Of a DNA stretch of 64,000 bases, positions 26,036 through 34,236 are shown piece by piece. The notes beneath the pieces are model-generated. The model was not told the origin of the DNA, ran no database searches, and saw only the letters and a list, made by a program, of their open reading frames with translations. The stretch spans positions 1 through 64,000 of the forward strand of contig JAAYCA010000014.1 in the NCBI GenBank assembly GCA_012744435.1, in the 5' to 3' direction. Position numbers and translations under genes: made by a program. The DNA is from Bacteroidales bacterium. Its GTDB lineage: Bacteria > Bacteroidota > Bacteroidia > Bacteroidales > UBA932. The stretch's first letter is position 1; every line of letters begins with the position of its first letter.

Positions 26036-27511
26036 TTAGTCAGACCAGATGACGGACACGGTCGAACGGGCCGGCAGAGCGACGGGGAGCATCCGCCTTC
26101 CGCCCGTAAGGACCAAATCCCGCGGTGTTTCCGCCTTATTGAGCAGCAGGGCACCCAAGGAGCCGTCGGTATTGCGGAAGACAAGACATTCCACGTCCGG
26201 GACAGCTCCCTGCGTCCCGACACGGACGGCGCCGGGACGGACGGCTTTCGAAGCATGGGCAATGTTGTACCAGTGGGTGTAACGATCCACCTGCGTATAA
26301 TTGTCGGAGACAATATTGACCGCCCCGTAGCAGGTCATGCAGGAGCCCTTGAAATTGGTGTAGGGACCCCGTTTCTCATCCAGCATCAGGTTCCATAGCA
26401 CAACACCCTTGCCGCCCCGGGAGAGCGTCCCCAGGAAAATGTCCTGGAAATCCCAGAGCAGGGTACGTTCGAAGCGGTAGTTCCAGGTGCCGATGGAGGC
26501 CTCAGTGAACCATATCTCTTTGTCCGGCGCCTCCGCAGCAATTCGGTCAAGCTCGGAAACCCGGCCGCCGTAGTTGTGCCAGGCAGAGCCGGCAATGTAC
26601 TGCGCCGCTGCCGGATCCTGATATACTTTAAGCGGATACCCGTCCTGGCCTTCCATCTGGTCGTAATTGTAATTATGGTCGAAAATCAGGATCTTCGTGT
26701 CCAGTCCCGCCTCGCGGAAAGCCGGTCCGAGCCCCTGCTTGATGAAATCGCGGCAGTCGTCCCAGTACATCAGCATGGACATGGAGTTGCCGGCATTCAG
26801 CGGCTCGTTCTGGGGTGTGATGGCATAAATGGGAAAGCCCAGGCTTTCGAAGTAGCTGATCCATTTGACAAAATAATCGGCATAATCCCGATAGCAGGCC
26901 GGATTAAGCCGGCCCCCGGTCCAGCTGTTGTGCGGGCCTTTCAGCCCGGCATCCAGTTTCATCCAGCGCGGAGCGGTCCAGGGGGAGCCGATGATCTTGA
27001 CGTCCGGGTTGATGGCATAGATTTCCTTCAGGATCGGCAGGACATACTTGACATCCAGTTCGTGCGGGGCGAAATGCTCCATTCCGGGCTCGTCGCACCA
27101 GGTGAAACGGCCTCCGCTGGGATGCTCATAGTCCCAGGAGAAATCCGATCCGCCTATGGCAAGGCGAATCAGGGAAGATCCGGCTCCGTTGTCGGGAGCA
27201 AACATCTCCGTCAAGAAGGCCGTCCGATCTTCCTGCTTCATTTTCAACAGATTATAACAGGAGGAAATGGTCACCGCCGCACCGAAACCCTCCACGGTCT
27301 GAAAAGTCTCGTCCGTCAGGGAAATCACGGGACCTGCCGGCTGCTTCTTCGAAAAACGAAGCCCCTGCCGGACGAACAGCTGCGACTGGTCCGCCGTTGT
27401 CGTAAATTGGAGGGCGTCGAAGGTGCCCTGTCCCGGGATCCGGCAGACAGGCCTGCCGGAACAGCCACACAACAGGCAGGCCGCAGCAATCCAAAGCATC
27501 ATTCGTTTCAT
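26036..27511 (-). CDS. GH30 beta-glucanase (beta-1,6-glucanase-like)
   Basis: The 491-residue lipoprotein (lipobox LCGC, Cys17) is a GH30 enzyme: TVEGFGAAVTISSCYNLL near 72-89, SPWTAPRWMK near 176-185, acid/base Glu236 in TPQNEPLNA and nucleophile Glu337 in WFTEASIG, then the side beta domain ending at SVIWSD. The sequence fits the GH30_1/GH30_3 branch (glucosylceramidase and endo-beta-1,6-glucanase). In a locus full of beta-1,3-glucanases, removal of beta-1,6 branches is the most likely task. It lies 13 bases before the GH5-ThuA gene. Confidence 0.92.
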   Translation of the reverse strand: MKRMMLWIAAACLLCGCSGRPVCRIPGQGTFDALQFTTTADQSQLFVRQGLRFSKKQPAGPVISLTDETFQTVEGFGAAVTISSCYNLLKMKQEDRTAFLTEMFAPDNGAGSSLIRLAIGGSDFSWDYEHPSGGRFTWCDEPGMEHFAPHELDVKYVLPILKEIYAINPDVKIIGSPWTAPRWMKLDAGLKGPHNSWTGGRLNPACYRDYADYFVKWISYFESLGFPIYAITPQNEPLNAGNSMSMLMYWDDCRDFIKQGLGPAFREAGLDTKILIFDHNYNYDQMEGQDGYPLKVYQDPAAAQYIAGSAWHNYGGRVSELDRIAAEAPDKEIWFTEASIGTWNYRFERTLLWDFQDIFLGTLSRGGKGVVLWNLMLDEKRGPYTNFKGSCMTCYGAVNIVSDNYTQVDRYTHWYNIAHASKAVRPGAVRVGTQGAVPDVECLVFRNTDGSLGALLLNKAETPRDLVLTGGRRMLPVALPARSTVSVIWSD

Positions 27512-27536
27512 GATTGTCGTTATTTATGCGTAATAT

Positions 27537-28595
27537 TTATCTGTCCGTCTGTTGATTGTCCGTCAGAAGGCTGTCGGCAATGGTGCGGGTCAAGTCTCCG
27601 GACGGGTTGTCGCCGGCGTACTCCCAGTACATGCCGCCCAGCAGTCTGTTCTCCAGGATATAGTTGCATTTTTCGGAGATGGAGCGGACGTTTTCGAATC
27701 CGAGCTGAAGTACGCCATCCCCGTCTGCATAGTATGGCACACGCGCCACATCGTCCCATACTTCAACGTCTCCTTCGCGAGGTCCGTGCAAGTCGCGGTA
27801 ATTGACGAAATCGCCATACGTCTGTCTTTTCCCCCGGCCATAAAGCGGCATGCCCATGACCAGCCGGTCGGGGGGAACGCCTGCAGCAAGGTGCGCCTTG
27901 ACCGCTTCGTCGGCCGTGCAGTCGCCGGCGACCGGAGAGATCTTTCCCTCCGCATCCGAACGGTACAGGGCCGCATTGTGCAGCGGTGCCCACCCCATGT
28001 CATAGGACATGATGTTCACGAAATCTATATACGGCAAGATTGCCGGGAAATCGACATACTTCGCTGAACAGACCGAAGCCAGGGTCAGCAACCGACCCGG
28101 CCCCAAGGCCTTCCGAAGGTCTCTCATCAGCAGGTTGAAATGCTCCGTGTCCTCCGGTGAGGCAGAGATCCCGGCAGCAGAACTGGTCGGATACTCCCAG
28201 TCAATGTCGATCCCGTCCAGGCCATACTCTTCCACGACCCGGGCACAATCAGCAGCAAAAGCGGCGCGGAGGCTGTCTGTGGCTGCCATCTCACTAAAAT
28301 TCCCACTTCCCCAACCGCCGACGGAGAGACAGACCTTCAGCGCGGGCGCATCCTGCTTGAGCGCGGCGATCTCCCGAAGGCGGGCTTCATTGCCGATATG
28401 CACGCCGTCGAAACTGGGGGTCACTCCGCCGAAAGCATAATTGATATGGGTAAGCACCGCCGGGTCCGGCATGATGCCCGACCAGGAAGTCACATAGGCG
28501 ACGACGACACGCTTCGGGGCGGAATCTTCAGTTCCAACGCAAGAAGCCATGACTGCGGCCAGAACGACCGGCAAAAAATATTTTTTCAACAACAT
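27537..28595 (-). CDS. GH18 glycoside hydrolase (chitinase-like lipoprotein)
   Basis: The 352-residue lipoprotein (VMASC, Cys19) has the GH18 barrel: INYAFGG near 51-57, KVCLSVGGWGSG near 87-98 and the catalytic signature DGIDIDWEYP with Glu134 as acid; MSYDM and MGMPLYGRG follow, and MYWEYAGD closes the barrel. All three Asp of DxxDxDxE are present, so it should be active, on chitin or on an N-glycan core. The chitinase-type insertion segment (YADGDGVLQLGFENVRSI) is present, favouring chitin-like substrates. ATG at 28595 starts the signal peptide; a GTG three codons earlier is possible. In this locus it suggests fungal cell wall rather than pure algal glucan. Confidence 0.9.
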   Translation of the reverse strand: MLLKKYFLPVVLAAVMASCVGTEDSAPKRVVVAYVTSWSGIMPDPAVLTHINYAFGGVTPSFDGVHIGNEARLREIAALKQDAPALKVCLSVGGWGSGNFSEMAATDSLRAAFAADCARVVEEYGLDGIDIDWEYPTSSAAGISASPEDTEHFNLLMRDLRKALGPGRLLTLASVCSAKYVDFPAILPYIDFVNIMSYDMGWAPLHNAALYRSDAEGKISPVAGDCTADEAVKAHLAAGVPPDRLVMGMPLYGRGKRQTYGDFVNYRDLHGPREGDVEVWDDVARVPYYADGDGVLQLGFENVRSISEKCNYILENRLLGGMYWEYAGDNPSGDLTRTIADSLLTDNQQTDR

Positions 28596-28694
28596 ATTAT
28601 TCACCCATATTCATCGAATGCAATGGCTGCGGCACGGTCCATGATCTCGTGCCACCCAGGTCCAAAGCGAGACAAGCCGGCATCTTCGATTTTT

Positions 28695-28740
28695 GTGAGC
28701 CCGTCGGCTTCCCCGAGAAGGCGGAAACCGGCAGGCTCAC
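28695..28740. repeat. inverted repeat between GH3 and GH18 genes
   Basis: Bases 28695-28707 pair with 28728-28740 over 13 positions with one mismatch and one G-T pair; the loop is 20 bases. It lies in the only larger gap (about 170 bases) among the hydrolase genes. No T run follows on the coding strand, so an mRNA end or processing and stability element is more likely than an intrinsic terminator. Confidence 0.5.
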
Positions 28741-28764
28741 TCCAATCACATTAACCAACCAAAT

Positions 28765-30987
28765 TTATTTTAAAGAAAAGGCTATCCGGGAGCGGATATC
28801 GTCGGACGCGCTGCCCACCAGGGCTTCGAATCCTCCCTTCTCGGCAATCCACTCTCCAGCCTCGGGATCGTAGTATTTCAGGGCCTCCGGCCCAATCTTG
28901 AACTTTACCTCCGCAGACGCCCCCGGTTCCAGCCAAACCTTCTGAAAACCCTTGAGCTCTTTGGGCGGACGCGGAAGTGATGATTCATCGTCCGCAATGT
29001 AGAGCTGGACCACCTCCGCTCCGGTTTTGGTGCCGGTATTCCGGACGCGCACGCTCAGGGTCAATTGACCGTTCTCCCGCAGGGAGGTCTTGTCAAGTCT
29101 GGCCGGACCATACTCGAAGGTCGTATAACTGAGGCCGTGGCCGAAAGCGAAGAGCGGTTCGATGTCCTGCTCGTCAAACCAGCGATAACCCACGTAAATG
29201 CCTTCGTCATAGAAGCTCTTTCCGCGATTCGGAAAAGATTTCCCGTCCCGATGGGCGGGCGAGTCGGAAAGCTGCCTGGGGAAGGTGAACGGCAGTTTGC
29301 CGCTCGGGTTCACGTCGCCGAAGACCACGTCCGCGAGAGCGTTGCCGGCCTCGGAGCCAAGATACCAAGCCTGCAGCACGGAAGGGACCTTATCGATCCA
29401 CGGCATGGCTACCGCATTGCCGTCCACGAGAACCACGGCCAGGTTCGGATTGGCCTCGGCTAGCGCCTCGATTACGTCGTCCTGACCATAAGGAAGATCT
29501 AGCGAGCGACGGTCGGTACCTTCACAGTCCTGGTAATTGCTCTTGTTCAGGCCACCGATAAAAAGGACACAGTCCGCTTCTTTCGCCATCTGTACAGCTT
29601 CTGCGATCAGCTCCGCCGGCGTTCGGTTTTCCGACAAGTCCTGTCCGGAATTCACACCATTGTAAGACCCGCCCACATCGCCGACATATCCACGGGCATA
29701 CGATACTTCCATCAAGTCACCGGCCCGCCTGCGAATGCCATCCAGAGGCAGGATTTCGTGCTGCACTTTCAGGGAAGAGGAGCCGCCGCCGACGGTCATC
29801 ATCTTGATGGCATTCTCACCGACGACCAGCAAGCGCTTCGCCGAAGCGGAGATCGGCAGGACGCTCCTCTCGTTCTTCAGCAATACGATACCCTCTCCGC
29901 CAATCCGGCGGGCGGCGGCATAATGCTCTTCGGAGCAGATCGAGCCGAACGGCTTGTCCTTGTTCATGGCCGTGCGGAAGATCAGCCGGAGCACCCGGCG
30001 GCATTTGTCGTCCAGTTCTTCCGTTCCGTATGTCCCATTGAGGATGCCGTCGCGATAGGGCTTGGCCAGATAATAGGCATCATAGCCGTCCGTGGCGCCC
30101 ATGGTCAGGCCGTCCGTCCATGTGCCGAATTCGAGGTCCAGTCCATTCTTGACGGCAGCGTCCGTCTCATGCACCCCGCCCCAGTCGGAGATGACGGCTC
30201 CGTCGAAGCCCCATTCCCCTTTGAGGATGTCCATAATCAGGCGCTCGTTGTAGCAGACATGCTGTCCGCGATAAAGATTGTAGCTTCCCATGATCGACCA
30301 GGCGCCCCCTTCCTGCACCGCCGCCTTGAAAGCCGGCAGGTAGATTTCGTAGAGCGCCCGGTCGTCCAGATCCACGTCCGTGGTGTGGCGGAAGGTCTCC
30401 TCGTTGTTGAGGGCATAGTGCTTGACACACACCGCCACGCCGTTTTTCTGCACTTCCTGCACATACGGGACAACCATCGTTCCGGACAGGAAGGGATCTT
30501 CTCCCATATACTCGAAGTTGCGACCGTTCAGCGGGGTCCGGTAGATGTTGACACCGGGCCCGAGAAGGACGTCCTTCTCGCGGTAACGCGCCTCCTCCCC
30601 GATGGACTTGCCATATAGGGCGGACATTTCCCGGTTCCAGGTGGCGGCCAGGGCTGTCAGTGCCGGGAAGGCGACGATCGAATCGTTCGTCCATCCAGCC
30701 TGATCCCATTCGTCCCACAGGACCTCCGTCCGGATGCCGTGCGGCCCGTCCGTCGTCCAAAGTTCCGGGATCCCGAGCCGGGGAACACCGGCCGATGAAA
30801 ACTTGGATTGAGCGTGAATCAATTTAATCTTCTCTTCCAGGGTCATCCGGGAGAGCGCATCGTCGATACGCGCTTCAATCGGAGCAGAAGCGTTCCGATA
30901 GAGCGGTCCGTCAACGGAGGCCTGGTGGGTGCAAGCAATGAGCAGCAACGCAGAAAGGCCAGCGAGTACGTGGTAGCGTGTCATCAT
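28765..30987 (-). CDS. GH3 beta-glucosidase lipoprotein
   Basis: Releases glucose from oligosaccharides made by the endo-enzymes. The 740-residue protein has a lipoprotein signal (LLIAC, Cys19), the GH3 N-terminal barrel with KHYALNNEE near 189-197 and nucleophile Asp268 in VISDWGG, the alpha/beta sandwich domain, and a C-terminal fibronectin-like domain (VRVRNTGTKTGAEVVQLYI). The layout is that of Bacteroidota BglX-type enzymes. The ATG shares its last base region with the stop of the preceding gene (TAATG), so translation is coupled. Confidence 0.94.
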   Translation of the reverse strand: MMTRYHVLAGLSALLLIACTHQASVDGPLYRNASAPIEARIDDALSRMTLEEKIKLIHAQSKFSSAGVPRLGIPELWTTDGPHGIRTEVLWDEWDQAGWTNDSIVAFPALTALAATWNREMSALYGKSIGEEARYREKDVLLGPGVNIYRTPLNGRNFEYMGEDPFLSGTMVVPYVQEVQKNGVAVCVKHYALNNEETFRHTTDVDLDDRALYEIYLPAFKAAVQEGGAWSIMGSYNLYRGQHVCYNERLIMDILKGEWGFDGAVISDWGGVHETDAAVKNGLDLEFGTWTDGLTMGATDGYDAYYLAKPYRDGILNGTYGTEELDDKCRRVLRLIFRTAMNKDKPFGSICSEEHYAAARRIGGEGIVLLKNERSVLPISASAKRLLVVGENAIKMMTVGGGSSSLKVQHEILPLDGIRRRAGDLMEVSYARGYVGDVGGSYNGVNSGQDLSENRTPAELIAEAVQMAKEADCVLFIGGLNKSNYQDCEGTDRRSLDLPYGQDDVIEALAEANPNLAVVLVDGNAVAMPWIDKVPSVLQAWYLGSEAGNALADVVFGDVNPSGKLPFTFPRQLSDSPAHRDGKSFPNRGKSFYDEGIYVGYRWFDEQDIEPLFAFGHGLSYTTFEYGPARLDKTSLRENGQLTLSVRVRNTGTKTGAEVVQLYIADDESSLPRPPKELKGFQKVWLEPGASAEVKFKIGPEALKYYDPEAGEWIAEKGGFEALVGSASDDIRSRIAFSLK

Positions 30988-32258
30988 TATTGAACGAGAA
31001 TAGGCAGGTTGGTGGATGAGGCGTAACCGGTTCCGTCGAGGGCATAAATGTACACCCTATATGCACCGGGTTCATCCAGTTTCAGTTTCAGTACAGGTTT
31101 GCGGGTAGTCCGGACCGCGCCGACACGGTCGGGGCGCGGCTCATACGCGCCGCCGGTCGCCGTGATGGTCGCCTCCTTCAGGACCTCCCAGATGTAGGTC
31201 ATCTTGTCTTTTTCCCGGTCCTTGACTGCGACATTGACCTTGAAGGCCTTGCCGGCGGCGAAGGTGGGATTCTCGCGGACGGCCTTGCCTCCGGCTGTCA
31301 TCGAGGAAATGACCGGGGCGGTCTGCGCCGGCTCCCTGCCGGTCCAGACGCGCTCCATGCCCTCGACGGTGGCAGCCTTCTCGCCGTTCAGCGGAAGCCC
31401 TTCCACGCCGCTTTCCGTAAACATGCAGAACCAGGTGGGGGTACGCTCCTCTTTCTGGCCCCAGAGGAACACAAAGGAGCCCATACAGGCGGGATCGGAA
31501 GTGATGGTACGGTAGCGTTCTTCATAGCAGATGCGCTTCTCTTCGCTGGACTGCTCGATCGGTGCGCCCCAGGATGTCTTCTCGCACTCCCACCAACCGG
31601 TCGGACCCCATTCCGTGACCATGTACGGCCCCTTGTAATCGGAAGTGGCCACCATGTTGGCAAGGGTGTTGATTCCGCCATAACAGTTGATTCCGACGAA
31701 GTCCAGCGACGGGGCATGCTTTGCCACCAGGTTGAGACTCTTCTGGTTATAGGTAATGACGGCCGACGTCAGGTGTCGCTTGTCGATGCTCTTGAACAGC
31801 AGGGACAGTTCGTTGACGAAGGCCCAGGCCTCGGGGGTGCTGTTTCCGTTCAGTTCGATCTCGTTTCCGATGCCCCAGATGATGATGTTCGGGTCATCCT
31901 TGAAACGCTCGGCGAGTTCGCGGCACTGCGCACGGAGGCGATTCTTGTACTCTTCGTTCTCGTACATTTTCGGATCTTTGGTCAGACCGATGCCCTGCAT
32001 GATATACATACCATGCTCCCGGGCTTCCGCGACGGTTTGCTCGACCTGCTGGACGCTTCCGCCCCATGTACGGCAGGCATTGGCTCCGGAAGCCGCCGCG
32101 ACATCCATCCGGTTGGTGCCACCCACGCCTTTGATATACGTTGGACGGCCATCCACCAGGAGCTCCCAGCCCCCAGTGGCAGTCTTCCGCACCTGCACCT
32201 GCGCGGACGAAGCCGCGCAGAGCAGGAGACAGAAGATGAGACAGCAAAGTTTTCTCAT
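30987..32258 (-). CDS. clan GH-A glycoside hydrolase (GH2/GH5-like barrel)
   Basis: The 423-residue secreted protein (signal peptide to about residue 19) has a TIM barrel resembling the catalytic domain of GH2 enzymes: LLVDGRPTYIKGVGGTNR near 33-50, GANACRTWGG near 58-67, acid/base Glu133 in WGIGNEIEL and nucleophile Glu216 in MVTEWGPTG. A C-terminal beta domain from about 315 (PVISSMTAGG) looks like a cadherin or Ig-type module. It lacks the N-terminal sandwich domains of true GH2 proteins. The exact CAZy family cannot be told by eye; a glucan-active exo-enzyme is likely from context. Confidence 0.8.
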   Translation of the reverse strand: MRKLCCLIFCLLLCAASSAQVQVRKTATGGWELLVDGRPTYIKGVGGTNRMDVAAASGANACRTWGGSVQQVEQTVAEAREHGMYIMQGIGLTKDPKMYENEEYKNRLRAQCRELAERFKDDPNIIIWGIGNEIELNGNSTPEAWAFVNELSLLFKSIDKRHLTSAVITYNQKSLNLVAKHAPSLDFVGINCYGGINTLANMVATSDYKGPYMVTEWGPTGWWECEKTSWGAPIEQSSEEKRICYEERYRTITSDPACMGSFVFLWGQKEERTPTWFCMFTESGVEGLPLNGEKAATVEGMERVWTGREPAQTAPVISSMTAGGKAVRENPTFAAGKAFKVNVAVKDREKDKMTYIWEVLKEATITATGGAYEPRPDRVGAVRTTRKPVLKLKLDEPGAYRVYIYALDGTGYASSTNLPILVQ

Positions 32259-32268
32259 TTTACCTCAT

Positions 32269-34236
32269 TTATTCATTCCACAAATCCGGTACGGCGCCAT
32301 GGCCGCGGGTGTTTCGTGCACGCTCGGAATACGGCGCCTTGATGCCCGAGTGGACATCATACAGCACCTTGGCCGTTTCCATCATGGCCTCGACCTGCTC
32401 CTTGTAAGGACGGTCGGTCACATCGATGAGACCGCAATTGTAATTCTCGCCGTCGCCGCGGCCGGACATCTCCTGGTCGCACCACTGGAAATAACCGGTG
32501 CCGACGAGGGCGGGATGGGCATAAGCATTCTCCGTATAGTAGCGGTAGGCGACACCGCGCTGCTGCTGGTTTTCGACCTGCCAGAGGGATTGGGCCAGAC
32601 CATGGTCCACGGTACCGAAATGGTATTCGCCGATAATCATCGGAAGGTCCATGATCTCCATGGCGCGGTCCATCATGGACGGCAGGGGCGCTTCCATGTA
32701 GCAATTGAAACTGAACACGTCGAATGCCGTGGCGCAAGCCTTCAGGACGTCCTCTCCCACACCGTCGGGGTCACCGAAACGGATACCCATGTTCAGGTGG
32801 TGCGGATCATATTTCTTGAAGATGCGGTTCACGTCATGGAGGAAGATATCGAAACTGTGCACGATGAACGCACGGCGGGCCGTCTCGGTGTCTCCGTTCT
32901 TCGCCAGGTATGCCTTGAGTTCCTTCTGGATCGGACGCTCGGGACCGTCGAGGATCAACTGGCACAGGCGGACTTCCTCGTTGAGCCAGGCCGGCTCGTT
33001 GGCGACGAAGTAACCGATCAGCCACGGGTTGTCCAGGTTGCGCTGGACGGTCGCGGAGATGCTCCGCTCCAGGCCTTGGATATAGTCAGGACGATAGACA
33101 TCGCACAGGCCCATCAAGTCGCGTTCCATACCGAGTCCGCCCATCTGGAGGATGAAGGCTTTGCGGTTCATGCCGGAAACCTCTTGACTGGACCAGTTGG
33201 CGATGGTGTTGAGGCCCCATTTGTCCATGCGCTTGATGATCATCTCACGGGCCTGTTCACGGAAATCCTCGCCATAGCGACGGTATTGGTTCCACATGCC
33301 CAGGGACGGGGTCTGGCGGCGCTGTGCGTTGGGGTTGGTCTGACGACCCGAGAGGATCTCCAGAATCTCGTCGGAAGGGATCTCCTTGTACATGTTCGGA
33401 CGCTTGTCATAGTCGCGGACGCCACCGCCGTTGCCGTAGTTGACGCAGTCCACGCCAACCGACAGGAAGAGATATCCCTCGGGATCGACCAGCCACCAGC
33501 GGCCGTCAATCTTTTCGGTACGGAAGAAACCGGTTGCCTTCACCTGTTTCTGCTTATAGCCGCCGAACTTGGAGTAATTATAGGCGTCCGTGGACACGGC
33601 CTCCGCCTCCTCGGCACGCCAATCGGCTTCCAGGTCGGCTAGAGAATGAGCCTTGCCCGGCCACTCGACCAGATTGGACTGGCCAAACTCGTCGAATGCC
33701 GGCTTGTCGCCCATATATTCATCACCCGGATCCTCCACCGACAGGGTGATGTTCCGGATTTCGATGGTCGGCTTGCCGATGGCGCGGCGGATACGCACGC
33801 CGACGGAGTCGACGCCGTGCATCGGGCCGCGTTTGCCACCCAGGTTGATCCAGCCCGTGTAGCGGGCGTGGTTGAAGGTCGCCGCGAGGTCATGCGCGGG
33901 ATCCGGCAGCTCCGTGAAGTATTTCAGCGGAATGGCCAGCTTGTTCCAGGCATTCGGGACATAGGACATCACCCGGAGTTCGTTGTAGCCCCAGTCGGTG
34001 GTAAAACCGAGCTGGAAGCGCTGGGCGGTCCCGATCTTGTACTCGAGGACGACAAAGTTGTAGTCGTCCCAGTCGGCGGGCAGGTCCGGGTTGATCTCCT
34101 TCAGGGCAAATTTGGTCCCGGACATTTCCTTGGATCCGTCGAAGGTGAATCTGGCCGTCTTCGGGCCGCATGCGGCAAGCAGCAGGAGGGCGGCAGCCGC
34201 GGTTGCGGAGATGATTCGTTTCATAGTGAATGTCAT
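32269..34236 (-). CDS. GH50-like clan GH-A lipoprotein
   Basis: The 655-residue lipoprotein (LLAAC, Cys23) has an N-terminal beta-sandwich carbohydrate-binding-like domain (about 28-168) and a barrel that resembles GH50 beta-agarases: GFFRTEKIDGRWWLVDPEG near 236-254, acid/base Glu414 in FVANEPAW and nucleophile Glu537 in IIGEYHFG. True agarase activity is doubtful because no other gene here fits agar; related unassigned proteins occur in many Bacteroidota glucan loci. The ATG at 34236 overlaps the upstream stop by four bases (ATGA); an ATG at 34224 is an alternative that gives a shorter signal. Confidence 0.78.
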   Translation of the reverse strand: MTFTMKRIISATAAAALLLLAACGPKTARFTFDGSKEMSGTKFALKEINPDLPADWDDYNFVVLEYKIGTAQRFQLGFTTDWGYNELRVMSYVPNAWNKLAIPLKYFTELPDPAHDLAATFNHARYTGWINLGGKRGPMHGVDSVGVRIRRAIGKPTIEIRNITLSVEDPGDEYMGDKPAFDEFGQSNLVEWPGKAHSLADLEADWRAEEAEAVSTDAYNYSKFGGYKQKQVKATGFFRTEKIDGRWWLVDPEGYLFLSVGVDCVNYGNGGGVRDYDKRPNMYKEIPSDEILEILSGRQTNPNAQRRQTPSLGMWNQYRRYGEDFREQAREMIIKRMDKWGLNTIANWSSQEVSGMNRKAFILQMGGLGMERDLMGLCDVYRPDYIQGLERSISATVQRNLDNPWLIGYFVANEPAWLNEEVRLCQLILDGPERPIQKELKAYLAKNGDTETARRAFIVHSFDIFLHDVNRIFKKYDPHHLNMGIRFGDPDGVGEDVLKACATAFDVFSFNCYMEAPLPSMMDRAMEIMDLPMIIGEYHFGTVDHGLAQSLWQVENQQQRGVAYRYYTENAYAHPALVGTGYFQWCDQEMSGRGDGENYNCGLIDVTDRPYKEQVEAMMETAKVLYDVHSGIKAPYSERARNTRGHGAVPDLWNE

